The translations under genes were made by a program, and so were the position numbers. DNA of 64,000 nucleotides from JBGSKY01 sp041740995. GTDB taxonomy: Bacteria; Planctomycetota; Planctomycetia; Pirellulales; Pirellulaceae. Below, in pieces: positions 1-8,594 of the stretch (positions are counted from its first letter, which is position 1; the number at the start of each line of letters is the position of its first letter). The notes beneath the pieces were generated by a model that saw nothing but the letters and a program-made list of their open reading frames with translations, made no database searches and was not told the DNA's origin. The stretch lies in assembly GCA_041740995.1 (NCBI GenBank), contig JBGSKY010000274.1:139883-203882 (forward strand), in the 5' to 3' direction.

Positions 1-2
1 AA

Positions 3-680
3 GGTCCGATATCAATGCGGAAGCCGATCTTGTTTTCAATATCTGGCGGTCTAACGCTTTGGTCGTTAGGAAGGTTGATAAGCTGGCTTGAGGCTCCGGT
101 AAACGGCCGAATGTTTTATGCAACGATTGATCGGCTGTTAGCCGTGGCGATGTTTGCCGAGATCAGTCTGATAACCATTCAGACTTATAGGGGTGTCCGG
201 TCACATTTCAATGTTGCCTCGACAATTGATAGTCGCATCGAGTACGCGATGACTGGACTGATAACCGTCGTCGTGCTGATCGTCATTTTTCTAACGATAC
301 AGTGTTTCTACTCGCTCAAATTGCCAAAGGATTGGCTACTAGCAACTCGAAGCGGAATGATATTTTTGCTGTTGTCCTGTGCTATCGGATTTGTAATTTC
401 TTGGTGGGGGCACCATCAAATTAACCAAGGTGCTGCGCCCGAAATCGTCGGCAACGCTGGAGTCGCAAAGTTTCCGCATGGAGTTGCGCTACATGCGATT
501 CAATTGCTTCCGCTGTTGGCTTGGATCAATGGCCGTTTGAGGTTTTGCGAAAAACGCTCGATGATTTTGGTAAGCCTGGCGATCGCCTTGACGACTTTGA
601 TGTTGCTGTACTCAATTGTACAGACGCTGGCAGGCCATTCGCGTTGGGACGCAGGTTGGCTGTTGAATAGTTTCAATTGA
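3..680 (+). CDS. Multi-pass membrane protein of unknown function, probably 5'-truncated by the window edge
   Basis: Function not recognised. The reading frame is open from base 3, and the first ATG is at 15, so the true start probably lies upstream. The visible part has about five hydrophobic segments, around residues 40-55, 80-98, 112-130, 155-172 and 180-200 counted from the ATG at 15. A 'SHFNVAS' stretch follows the second and a 'HGVALHAIQLLPLLAW' stretch lies before the last. From memory, both resemble a family of uncharacterised multi-pass proteins in planctomycetes and other bacteria whose N-terminus contains a further membrane segment; this also argues for truncation. It ends 100 bp before the convergent HD gene. 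The membrane location is well supported; any role would be a guess. Confidence 0.6.
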   Translation, partial: GPISMRKPILFSISGGLTLWSLGRLISWLEAPVNGRMFYATIDRLLAVAMFAEISLITIQTYRGVRSHFNVASTIDSRIEYAMTGLITVVVLIVIFLTIQCFYSLKLPKDWLLATRSGMIFLLLSCAIGFVISWWGHHQINQGAAPEIVGNAGVAKFPHGVALHAIQLLPLLAWINGRLRFCEKRSMILVSLAIALTTLMLLYSIVQTLAGHSRWDAGWLLNSFN

Positions 681-780
681 CCCAACAGACGTCGAGCCGT
701 TTTTTGACGTTTTCAAATCATCGTGCGCTAACTTTCCCTAACTGCGTGAGATTCAGAGCAATCGTGGGGATGCGAATCCG

Positions 781-2115
781 CTAGTTCAAAAGTTTTGACA
801 TTGCTTTTGCAAAGTCAAAGCCACAAAGGGCTGCGTGACAGTGTGGGGCCACAAAAACTCGCACGCGTTTGACGATATTGTCGAACTGATTCGTTGCCAG
901 TGTCTGGACGACTGGAGAAAGTTCGCCGAGTGGACGAAATTTGCCGTCACCCTGGCGGACCCGTACATCAAATTGCACTTCGAGCTTCGATGGCGGGGCA
1001 TCAATCAAAATGTCAGTTGGCATCAGCGGCAAACCACTTGATTTTGCGACTAGTTTTGTCAGCTCGATGGAAAGCTTCACCATTTCGGCGTATGGACGTC
1101 TAGCGACTGCGCTGTGTATGCTCGTGGATTCTAAAACACTTATTTCAGCGCCACGTTTGTATAGAGAACGGTTCGTGCCAAATAGACCTTCAATCATCGA
1201 TTCACACGAAGTTCCTTCCAATGCGCTGCACAGCTTCATCTCCATTTGATCGTCAGAAAGATGCCGATGATAATTTAAGAATTGTACAGGGTCATCGAGA
1301 TCGAAAATGCAACGTTGCAACATCGATGTTGCAGAACGAATCGCGTGGTGCCAGTAGACTTCTCGAAACATAACGTACCTTGCAAAGACCATCATCTCTG
1401 CCGCAGTAGTCGCTTTGTGTGTGATGGCGAGCGAATTGCGTTCGGTGTCAACGCACAATTGTCCGATCAATCTCGATTGATCAAAGTTATGACCATAAGG
1501 CACACCAGCGTGCATCGAATCTCGTTCCAAGTAGTCCATTTTGTCGATGTCAATTGGTCCACTTAACATGCTTGCTAGCAATGGAAATCGGTTGACTGTG
1601 GACGGCTTTGTCGAACTAGGATTCAGCAAAGCATTCAGATCGGCGATCTCAAGCTGGAAATCATTTTCAATTAACGTTCGCAACTTCGGTTGCTCGAAGC
1701 ATTCGGCTGCCAACAACTCGTGTCGAACAACACCGGGCAATCGCATGTCTTCGATTGCATGCGCGAAGGGGTAATGACCGACGTCGTGAAACAAAGCTGC
1801 GACTAGGAACAGCAAACAGTCCTGTTCAGAGCAACGCGAGCGGAATTCTTCGGTCTGAGCCAGACGCTCCAAGAACAGTAGAGCGTTGCGATAGACTCCC
1901 AGCGAATGCTCAAATCGCGAGTGCGTTGCACCTGGATAAACCAGTGCAACCAGTCCAAGTTGGCTGATCTTTCTTAAACGCAGAAACTCCGGCGAATCGA
2001 TCAGACTTGCGATGCGTTTCGTGATCGGAATATCAACACCCGACGGGATTCGAATAATACGCTCGGCTGTTCGTAACGCCTTGAGCTCAGGAATATTCAA
2101 ATAGGTGTCGGCCAT
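781..2115 (-). CDS. HD-domain phosphohydrolase (dNTPase/dGTPase-like)
   Basis: Cytoplasmic metal-dependent phosphohydrolase of the HD superfamily, 444 aa. The metal-binding pattern is visible: 'GATHSRFEHSLGV' at about residues 62-74 (H65, H70) and 'FHDVGHYPFAHA' at about 109-120 (H110, D111, H114). A further Asp of the site probably lies in 'GPIDIDKMDYLERD' near residue 187. The order HSRFEHS ... HDxGH ... DKMDYLxRD is typical of the SAMHD1/dGTPase-like family that hydrolyses dNTPs or other nucleotides. The substrate cannot be told from sequence. It starts at an ATG and ends in a minus-strand run with the TerC gene upstream (39 bp gap), but the products have no obvious link. Length agrees with single-domain bacterial relatives. 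Confidence 0.8.
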   Translation of the reverse strand: MADTYLNIPELKALRTAERIIRIPSGVDIPITKRIASLIDSPEFLRLRKISQLGLVALVYPGATHSRFEHSLGVYRNALLFLERLAQTEEFRSRCSEQDCLLFLVAALFHDVGHYPFAHAIEDMRLPGVVRHELLAAECFEQPKLRTLIENDFQLEIADLNALLNPSSTKPSTVNRFPLLASMLSGPIDIDKMDYLERDSMHAGVPYGHNFDQSRLIGQLCVDTERNSLAITHKATTAAEMMVFARYVMFREVYWHHAIRSATSMLQRCIFDLDDPVQFLNYHRHLSDDQMEMKLCSALEGTSCESMIEGLFGTNRSLYKRGAEISVLESTSIHSAVARRPYAEMVKLSIELTKLVAKSSGLPLMPTDILIDAPPSKLEVQFDVRVRQGDGKFRPLGELSPVVQTLATNQFDNIVKRVRVFVAPHCHAALCGFDFAKAMSKLLN

Positions 2116-2154
2116 CAGTCAAGGTTCGGGTATTCGGTTCTGCGCATGCTATGG

Positions 2155-3237
2155 TCAAGTCGATGGCGTCTTGCGACGCGGAGGAACAAATCCTATGCCA
2201 AAACAGACAGCCATGCTGAGCCAAAAAATTAAGCTTTCCGGTCGCCTGACGTCATGGAAGTCGACAATGTGCGGCGTGCGTTTAATTTTATGTCCGTCAT
2301 GAGTCGGCGCAACTCCCAAAGGCCAATTGTTTTCGAGCCAGCCATGGTAATCTTCGGCGACTTTAACGCGTTCATGTTCAAAATCTTGAAAGCTCTTGTG
2401 GGCCGATCCGAGCCATGCGGCCACGTTAGGAGTCTTATCAAAGGACCAATCGCTGTTAACTCCCCAATCGGTAACGAGCTTGATGCCGATTACTGCCACT
2501 AGAAGATAGGCTGACAACTCAAATCGAGGGAAGCGTTCAAGCAAACCAATGAATAAAGTTGCAGCGAAACGCATGAGTATGACGCCCAATAATCCACCGA
2601 GGACGACAACCCAGAGCTTCTCCGGTTCCGACCCAGCCAACGCCATGGCCGCTAAAATCGAATCGACTGCGAAAGCGATATCTGTCAGCTCGATAATCAG
2701 GACCATCTTCCAAAAAGCAGATGCGGTGAAACTATTGGTCGAGCAGTAAGGACCATCAGCGGTGGAATCGAGCTTTGACGCGGTATTGCCTTGCCGAACA
2801 AGTGAGGCACCAATCGGAATCCGTTGCTCGATCTCGATATTTTCGCGATCAACATCCAAGTCTTCGCCAGTGAACGAATCGACTACGTGTGGTGCGCCAT
2901 CTTCGTCAAGCGTATATTTTTCTTCGTCTTCGCCGCTCTCGAACATAACATGCTTGAGAGCGATAAAAATTAAATAGCCGCCCCCGAGCAGTTTGACAAA
3001 AGTCCACTGCAATAGAAAGCTGGCAGTACCAATGGCGAGAACGCGGAAAACGAACGCGCCGATCAAACCGTACGATAAAGCACGACTTCGTAAGTGCTTA
3101 GGCAGTCGTTTGGCCAGCAGCCCTAGCACGAGCGCATTGTCAATGGAGAGTAAACCCTCCAAAATGATGAGCAAACCGACAATCAATAGATCTGGCCACT
3201 CAAGCAGTTGACCAAAAATTTCGATATCGGCTAGCAC
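2155..3237 (-). CDS. TerC-family integral membrane protein
   Basis: TerC-type transporter-like protein (360 aa). This family includes tellurium-resistance TerC and Mn2+ exporters such as Alx/MeeY. Family signatures seen are 'EGLLSIDNALVLGLLAKRL' at about residues 27-45 and 'ELTDIAFAVDSILAA' at about 182-196; their acidic residues lie inside membrane helices. Roughly seven to eight hydrophobic segments are present. An acidic, soluble stretch of about 70 residues (about 100-172, starting 'ESGEDEEKYTLDEDG') separates the first and second helix bundles and is longer than I expect for the family. A hydrophobic C-terminal segment near residue 335-352 follows another soluble loop. Start is GTG at 3237, the only start that keeps the first helix; no clear ribosome binding site. 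Divergent from nagB. Metal efflux is the likely role, by family only. Confidence 0.85.
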   Translation of the reverse strand: MLADIEIFGQLLEWPDLLIVGLLIILEGLLSIDNALVLGLLAKRLPKHLRSRALSYGLIGAFVFRVLAIGTASFLLQWTFVKLLGGGYLIFIALKHVMFESGEDEEKYTLDEDGAPHVVDSFTGEDLDVDRENIEIEQRIPIGASLVRQGNTASKLDSTADGPYCSTNSFTASAFWKMVLIIELTDIAFAVDSILAAMALAGSEPEKLWVVVLGGLLGVILMRFAATLFIGLLERFPRFELSAYLLVAVIGIKLVTDWGVNSDWSFDKTPNVAAWLGSAHKSFQDFEHERVKVAEDYHGWLENNWPLGVAPTHDGHKIKRTPHIVDFHDVRRPESLIFWLSMAVCFGIGFVPPRRKTPST

Positions 3238-3596
3238 GTGAAGTTTCGCAATGTCAAGAAGGTAATCGATAGCAAGAACCGCTAATTAGAAAATGGCAGG
3301 ATTTAGAAGAGTGGAGATAGTCTGCGTTGGCATACCGCGAAACGTTAGAGGATAACCGACAATCATGTATATGCGAAAGGCTAGGTTGACCGCTGGCCGA
3401 GTCGCAATGCGGCGAACTGTCGCTGCTGGCCTTTTGTGGAATTTAATTTTAAAACCACCTTGGTTTGCTAATTCGTTATCGGAGCTAAGATAGCAAGCTA
3501 GTTTTGAAACTGATGTGCTGCAAGTTTTCGCGATTCTTGATCGCCGCATTTAGTCGTGTTTTTCGCTTTTTGCTTGGGTTTTGGGAGTCACCTCAC
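3238..3596. other. Divergent intergenic region between terC and nagB
   Basis: 359 bp between two divergent genes, so it must hold both promoters. No convincing -35/-10 pair or operator could be picked by eye. I looked for a yybP-ykoY manganese riboswitch ahead of terC and did not see its conserved helices. The only clear signal is GGGAG at 3583-3587, nine bases before the nagB GTG. Confidence 0.5.
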
Positions 3597-4388
3597 GTGC
3601 GTGTAATTATCGAAAAAAGCGCTTCGGATGCGGCTAACTTTGTAGCCGAGACGATTCTTGAACTGGTTGAGAATCGTCCCAACGCGGTGCTTGGCCTGGC
3701 AACTGGCGGAACGATGACACCCGTTTACGAACGACTTTTGGCTGCCAGCCAGAACGGTCGAGTCAGTTTTCAAGCGGTATCGACTTTCAACTTGGATGAA
3801 TATGTCGGAGTAAAAGCGAGCTCAGAGCACAGCTACCGATATTTTATGGACAAAAGTTTCTTCGAATCAACCGATATCGATCGCTGCCGAACGCATTTGC
3901 CAGACGGCTGTGCAGAAGATTTGCGGGCTGAGTGTGAACAATATGAGGGCTTAATTGAACAAGCCGGCGGAATCGACTTGCAGCTATTGGGCATTGGAAG
4001 CGATGGGCATATCGGTTTTAATGAGCCAGGCAGTTCGTTATCATCGCGAACGCGGGTCAAAACATTGACGAAGCAAACTCGCTTGGACAACTCGCGGTTT
4101 TTTGCGGCGCCCGAAGATGTTCCGTACAGTGCGATAACGATGGGTGTTGGGACGATTATGGACGCTCGCCAAATCGTTTTGCTTGCCACCGGAAAGAATA
4201 AAGCTATCGCAGTACGCGCAACCGTTGAAGGGCCTTTATCGGCGATGGTAACTGCTTCTGTCCTGCAATGGCATCCCAATGCTTTGATCGTGCTGGACCA
4301 AGATGCAGCGAGTGAATTAGAAAACGTAGCAGACTACTTAACCGCCGAAAAAATTCAGCGGGAATTATTGAGCCAACATAACAAATGA
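3597..4388 (+). CDS. nagB: Glucosamine-6-phosphate deaminase
   Basis: Converts glucosamine-6-phosphate to fructose-6-phosphate and ammonia, feeding amino sugars (for example from chitin or wall recycling) into glycolysis. Signature segments: 'GLATGGTMTPVYERLL' (sugar-phosphate loop), 'TFNLDEYVG' and 'LLGIGSDGHIGFNEPG', the last with the Asp-Gly-His and Asn-Glu pattern of the active site. I start at GTG 3597, with GGGAG nine bases upstream; this gives 263 aa, close to the 266 aa of E. coli NagB. The frame also opens at an ATG at 3504, but the extra 31 residues are hydrophobic/basic and not part of the family. The stop overlaps the start of the rhomboid gene (ATGA), so the two are translationally coupled. 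Confidence 0.93.
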   Translation: MRVIIEKSASDAANFVAETILELVENRPNAVLGLATGGTMTPVYERLLAASQNGRVSFQAVSTFNLDEYVGVKASSEHSYRYFMDKSFFESTDIDRCRTHLPDGCAEDLRAECEQYEGLIEQAGGIDLQLLGIGSDGHIGFNEPGSSLSSRTRVKTLTKQTRLDNSRFFAAPEDVPYSAITMGVGTIMDARQIVLLATGKNKAIAVRATVEGPLSAMVTASVLQWHPNALIVLDQDAASELENVADYLTAEKIQRELLSQHNK

Positions 4389-5329
4389 GATATCTCGCTC
4401 AACTTACGGGCAAATCCAACACGGAACGATTCGTCGCCTATTTGCTTTCAGAAAACATTTCTGCTCACGTCGAGCCTGAATCGAGCAACAAAGATCTGTG
4501 GGAAATTTGGATTCGCGATGAAGACAAATTGGCTCAAGCGCGGCAGGCGTTTGCGCAATTCGAAGCCAATCCGACTAACGAGCGATATACCAAAGCAATT
4601 GAGCAAGCCGATTCAATTATTCGGCAACGGCGCGAAAAGGCGGCCGCTTCGGCAAAGCTACAACGGTCCAGTAAGCAAGTTTTCTCGCGAACGGACTTGG
4701 TTGGTGGTCGGATACCACCGGTGACTTTGACCTTGCTTATCCTCGCGGCTATCGTGTCTTTGCTGACGCAGTTTGCTGATCCCAGCCCTACTAATTCTTT
4801 GGGCCGCACAATGTTGAGCGAACTTCGGTTTGTCGATATCTCTGACTATGCCAAAGCGGAGAAAGACCCAGCGGCCAGTTTGCGAAAGTTTGAATTTTGG
4901 CGATTGATTACGCCTATCTTTTTACACATGGATCCGCTCCATATCATCTTCAATGCATTCATGCTGGTTTCGCTTGGAAGATTAACTGAGCGTTTGGAAG
5001 GTCCATTACGTTTCGCTCTGATCGTGTTAGGCATCGCAATCTTTTCAAACATGTTGCAAGGCTTGTTGCCAGAAAATTTAATGGGTAGCCCTTTCTTCGG
5101 CGGGCTTTCTGGTGTCGTTTACGGTCTGTTTGGCTACATTTGGGTCAAGACAACTCTGAACCCAAGCCTCGGAATCGCGCTCTCGCCAACCACCGTAATA
5201 ATCTTGTTAGCTTGGCTGTTCCTGAACATGGCTGGCGTCTTTGATTTAAATATCGCCAACATGGCTCACCTAGGCGGCTTGATCAGTGGCGCTGGGCTGG
5301 CGTATTTCCAATCTAATTGGTCGAGCTAG
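4385..5329 (+). CDS. GlpG-like rhomboid intramembrane serine protease
   Basis: Membrane protease that cleaves transmembrane substrates. Residues 1-70 form a soluble N-terminal domain like the cytoplasmic domain of E. coli GlpG (the 'FVAYLLSENI' and 'DEDKLAQARQAFAQFEANP' pattern). Residues 110-310 carry six hydrophobic segments. Catalytic features are all present: 'HIIFN' at 186-190 (oxyanion His/Asn), the nucleophile S242 in 'GGLSGVVYGLFG', and the base H295 in 'NMAHLGGLISGAGLAYF'. The length of 314 aa is slightly above GlpG because of an insert of about 30 residues between the first helix and the conserved 'FWRLITPIFLH'. It starts inside the nagB stop (4-bp overlap) and ends 26 bp before aroB, so the three genes form one operon. 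Substrates unknown. Confidence 0.9.
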   Translation: MRYLAQLTGKSNTERFVAYLLSENISAHVEPESSNKDLWEIWIRDEDKLAQARQAFAQFEANPTNERYTKAIEQADSIIRQRREKAAASAKLQRSSKQVFSRTDLVGGRIPPVTLTLLILAAIVSLLTQFADPSPTNSLGRTMLSELRFVDISDYAKAEKDPAASLRKFEFWRLITPIFLHMDPLHIIFNAFMLVSLGRLTERLEGPLRFALIVLGIAIFSNMLQGLLPENLMGSPFFGGLSGVVYGLFGYIWVKTTLNPSLGIALSPTTVIILLAWLFLNMAGVFDLNIANMAHLGGLISGAGLAYFQSNWSS

Positions 5330-5355
5330 TCAAAAGATGTTGTGGGGCGCTGATC

Positions 5356-6453
5356 ATGAATGACAACGTTGTACAAGTAGAATTGTCGAGTCGTTCATAT
5401 ACCATCCATTTGACCGAAAATTCATTTGGGAAAAATTCACCGATTTGGAAGCAAGTTCTAAGCGATCTCCAGCCCATCAAGCACGCATTTCTAGTCGCTG
5501 ATGAAAACGTTGCAGCGATCGCAGTAAATCCAATTCGCGATTGTTTCGAAGCAGCAGCAATTCGAGTGAGTCACACCATGATCGCAAGTGGCGAATCGAG
5601 CAAGTGTGTTTCAACACTGGTAAACATTTGGGAGCAGTTGCTCGCGAGCAAGACTGATCGAAAGAGCGTTGTTATTGCAATCGGCGGAGGCGTTGTAGGC
5701 GACTTGGCCGGTTTTGCCGCCGCGACATTTGCTCGCGGTTTGCGTCTAATCCAAGTTCCGACGACGTTGCTGGCCATGGTTGACAGCAGCGTTGGAGGAA
5801 AAACTGGAATTAACTTGCCGTCCGCGAAAAACATGATTGGCGCTTTCTGGCAACCTTGCGGCGTGGTGATTGATACTTCGATGCTTGACTCGCTACCCGA
5901 ACGAGAATACCTCAGCGGCTTTGCTGAAGTTATCAAGTATGGAATGATCATGGATGCGGAATTCTTTAGCCGTTTAGAGGCATTGGTCGAACCGTTGCGC
6001 GCTCGAGAGCCAGCTGCCTTGCGTGAGGTCATCGCGACTTGTTGCCGGTGCAAAGCCAGCGTCGTGAGCGATGATGAGTTTGAAACAAGCGGGCGAAGAG
6101 CGATTCTAAATTATGGTCATACGTTTGCGCACGCAATTGAAGCGACGCAAGGCTACGGCGCTTTATTGCATGGTGAAGCGGTAGCGGTCGGAATGGCCAT
6201 GGCTGCTAAGCTGGCGGTTTCATTGAAGATGTTAGAACGCTCGTCGCTTGATCGGCAAACGGCGTTGTTACAGAACATCGGACTGTCCCAAAACCTGACT
6301 AAATTTGATTTAAGGAAGCTTTGGCCCGCGATGCAGTCGGACAAAAAAGTCGAGCAAGGCAAGCTGGGTTTTATCCTGCCTCGCAAAATCGGTTTAGTTG
6401 AAAGGGTCGAAGGAATTACTCTTCAGCAATTGCAAGACGCGATCGAAATCTAA
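5356..6453 (+). CDS. aroB: 3-dehydroquinate synthase
   Basis: Second step of the shikimate pathway: DAHP to 3-dehydroquinate, NAD+ and divalent metal dependent, cytoplasmic. The family core is complete: 'GGGVVGDLAGFAAATFARG' (NAD-binding glycine loop), 'PTTLLAMVDSSVGGKTGIN', 'AKNMIGAFWQP', the metal-ligand Glu in 'GFAEVIKYG', and the metal His residues in 'NYGHTFAHAIE' and 'LHGEAVAVGM'. ATG at 5356 is preferred, preceded by GGGG eight bases upstream. The frame opens at a TTG at 5317 inside the rhomboid end, but those 13 residues are unlike the family. The result is 365 aa, a usual AroB length. Its last 38 bp overlap the convergent PEP-CTERM gene. Confidence 0.94.
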   Translation: MNDNVVQVELSSRSYTIHLTENSFGKNSPIWKQVLSDLQPIKHAFLVADENVAAIAVNPIRDCFEAAAIRVSHTMIASGESSKCVSTLVNIWEQLLASKTDRKSVVIAIGGGVVGDLAGFAAATFARGLRLIQVPTTLLAMVDSSVGGKTGINLPSAKNMIGAFWQPCGVVIDTSMLDSLPEREYLSGFAEVIKYGMIMDAEFFSRLEALVEPLRAREPAALREVIATCCRCKASVVSDDEFETSGRRAILNYGHTFAHAIEATQGYGALLHGEAVAVGMAMAAKLAVSLKMLERSSLDRQTALLQNIGLSQNLTKFDLRKLWPAMQSDKKVEQGKLGFILPRKIGLVERVEGITLQQLQDAIEI

Positions 6454-7210
6454 CCAGCGGCCATCCTCGAACGAAGATGGTCAGCGATACCAGTGCGATG
6501 AAGCCGATCACCGAGGGCTCTGGAACGGCCGTCGCATTGCCGACGACAAAGGTGAAGATACCGCTGTCAGTCAAGTTGCCCAGTGTTCCATTGGCAAAGC
6601 CTTCGATACCAACTTCGTAGATCCCAGTTTTGGTGAAGCCGATGTTGTAGTGGTCGTGCGTGTTTACTTCAGAATTTAAAACATCGAACAGTGGATCGAC
6701 GCCATCGATTGTAGAAAAAGCAACGACCGAATTGCCTACTGGGTCAGATTGCCAAACCGCAAAGTGCCCATCAGTTGGGCCGCTAAAACTAGTCATTCGA
6801 AATCCGGAAGTTGTAAATCCAAGTCCATCAAGTTCTGTGGTGGCGAATCCAAGAAATGGTCGACCCGGCGAATTAGATTGCGGCAAAATCCAAGCCGATT
6901 GCCCGCTTGATAAACCCAAAAAAGGAACGCTGATTGGTAGCGTTACCAGATTCGAATCTGCAACTCGGACATAAGCCTCGTTGGGCGCATACTCGTCTGG
7001 AGCCGACGGAGAAATCGCAGCGCCATTTATGATTGAATTTGAACCAAAGTGATAATGCAAAAACAGGTTTCCATCAGGCTCTAAGGCTAGCCCAATATCG
7101 CCATGCCCAGCGGAGTACTCAACCACTTCGCTGCGAGCAAGCGAGGCCATGGACGTGCACGAAACTAACAGCGCTAAGAGCGTTTTTTGCAACCAAATAA
7201 AGCAACGCAT
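6416..7210 (-). CDS. PEP-CTERM sorting-domain protein, function unknown
   Basis: Exported protein of 264 aa with an N-terminal signal peptide (hydrophobic 'LLALLVSCTSMASLARS', about residues 9-25) and a C-terminal PEP-CTERM module: 'VPEPSVIGFIALVSLTIFV', then a basic tail (residues ~229-264). Such modules are recognised and cleaved by exosortase; no exosortase gene is in this window. The central part, with phrases such as 'GDIGLALEPDGNLFLHYHFG', resembles the 'surface-anchored protein' type seen with PEP-CTERM in planctomycetes and Verrucomicrobia, but I cannot assign a role. ATG 7210 has GGAG nine bases upstream; the frame opens four codons earlier at a TTG that is itself part of this ribosome site. 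Its 3' end overlaps aroB tail-to-tail. Confidence 0.85.
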   Translation of the reverse strand: MRCFIWLQKTLLALLVSCTSMASLARSEVVEYSAGHGDIGLALEPDGNLFLHYHFGSNSIINGAAISPSAPDEYAPNEAYVRVADSNLVTLPISVPFLGLSSGQSAWILPQSNSPGRPFLGFATTELDGLGFTTSGFRMTSFSGPTDGHFAVWQSDPVGNSVVAFSTIDGVDPLFDVLNSEVNTHDHYNIGFTKTGIYEVGIEGFANGTLGNLTDSGIFTFVVGNATAVPEPSVIGFIALVSLTIFVRGWPLVRFRSRLAIAEE

Positions 7211-7444
7211 TGACTTCTCCAAAATGAAAATGACTTCAAAAGTAAATCACACAGGAAGACGCTTCGAAGCCAAGAAATTGGAGCTTGACTAACGTCCCTT
7301 GATCGATAAGCTAATGCTTTTGCAATGTGTATGCAAGTAGCGTTTTGTGGCTCAATGTTTTATTTGCAGCTGTTATGTAAGTGTTTTTCTGTCGAAAGAT
7401 TTTTGTCGAAAGACAATTCGATGGTGCTTGTGATGGGATTAAAA

Positions 7445-8593
7445 ATGTTTTTAGATACCGACTGTCAAAGAAATCAGGATCGATCGAACGAGACTCGTAC
7501 AGGCTTTACGCTTGTTGAGCTCTTAGTCGTCATCGCGATTGTGGGCGTAATGGCCGCATTGCTGTTGCCCGCAATTCAATCCGCCCGAGAAGCAGCCAGA
7601 CGCATGCAGTGCCAGAGCAACATGCGGCAGATAGGCGTTGCTTTGCATGGCTATCACCAAATTCATGGTTCGTTTCCATTTAGCTCTGTTGGACTAGATA
7701 ATCGAGATGGAATTTGCGGCAGCGGGTTCTACAGCTGGATGTCAATGCTGTTGCCACAAATTGAACAGAGCAACGCTCACCGCGGAGTCGACTTCAATGT
7801 TGGACTAGCGGGCCGCTGCGATTACGGAAACTCAGCAGAGTATGCTTATTATCAGATCCCGATAGAGCACGTTAACGCGAAAGCCGCTGCAACATCGATC
7901 GCGGTTTATGTCTGTCCGAGTGAGTCCAACGCTCGCCAGAAAAAATCAGACATGGGTCAAACAGCACCCTCGAACTACGCAGGTAATATTGGTTGGCCGA
8001 AATTCTCGTCGCATCCCGATTTCGGTCCAAGGGTCGAGAAGCAGAACGGGATAATCGGGCTGGTCAATCCGTCGATCGACGAACCTTGGCACAATCCACA
8101 GATCTCGATGAACGATGTCACGGATGGGCTTTCTAATACGATTGCTGTCTCGGAAAGAGTGATTTCAAGTTTTGTACCGATCAACGGTGTCTTTGGAGGA
8201 CTTTACGCACCATCAGGTACACCGGAGAAGCAATTGTCGTTTTGCGGCGGGGCCGAGACAGCTAGAAAGCTTGACCGTTGGGCCAGCTATTGTCAGTCGG
8301 TTACTCATGGTGACGTGAATTATTCCCAATTTCACGGGAGGTCTTGGATGAGTGGTTGGACCTTTGTTGGCAATCATTTTATGGCCGTTTTGCCGATCAA
8401 TGGCCGAAGCTGCCACATGTATGGTGGCGAAGACGATGGGAACAACATGGTTACGCCAAGCAGCTATCACCTTGGCGGCGTAAACATGTTGCGCGGCGAT
8501 GGAAGTGTCGATGTTGTTCATGACTCGGTTGATTTGAAAACCTGGTGGGCCTTGGGTGGAGCGAGCGAAGGACAGACACTCGGCGTCCAATAA
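7445..8593 (+). CDS. DUF1559 protein with type IV pilin-like N-terminus
   Basis: One of the very common planctomycete DUF1559 (pseudopilin-like) secreted proteins. Residues ~20-50 hold the prepilin cleavage/methylation motif 'GFTLVELLVVIAIVGVMAAL' followed by 'LLPAIQSAREAARRMQCQSN', the usual start of the family. The C-terminal part contains the conserved region ending 'NMLRGDGSVDVVHDSVD', close to the family's H-x9-DG type ending. I prefer the ATG at 7445 (GGGA six bases upstream), giving 382 aa; ATGs at 7421 and 7433 are also possible, and the frame opens at 7325. The role of the family is not established; it is likely a component of pseudopilin-like assemblies on the cell surface. Followed after 1 bp by a small lipoprotein gene, a common pairing. 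Confidence 0.9.
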   Translation: MFLDTDCQRNQDRSNETRTGFTLVELLVVIAIVGVMAALLLPAIQSAREAARRMQCQSNMRQIGVALHGYHQIHGSFPFSSVGLDNRDGICGSGFYSWMSMLLPQIEQSNAHRGVDFNVGLAGRCDYGNSAEYAYYQIPIEHVNAKAAATSIAVYVCPSESNARQKKSDMGQTAPSNYAGNIGWPKFSSHPDFGPRVEKQNGIIGLVNPSIDEPWHNPQISMNDVTDGLSNTIAVSERVISSFVPINGVFGGLYAPSGTPEKQLSFCGGAETARKLDRWASYCQSVTHGDVNYSQFHGRSWMSGWTFVGNHFMAVLPINGRSCHMYGGEDDGNNMVTPSSYHLGGVNMLRGDGSVDVVHDSVDLKTWWALGGASEGQTLGVQ

Positions 8594-8594
8594 A

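Noticed and set aside
3238..3330. Possible manganese (yybP-ykoY) riboswitch before terC
   Set aside because: The expected paired elements and conserved loop sequences could not be found in the leader.
5571..6053. 160-codon frame opposite aroB
   Set aside because: Antisense shadow of a clear AroB gene; composition and lack of any domain fit a shadow.
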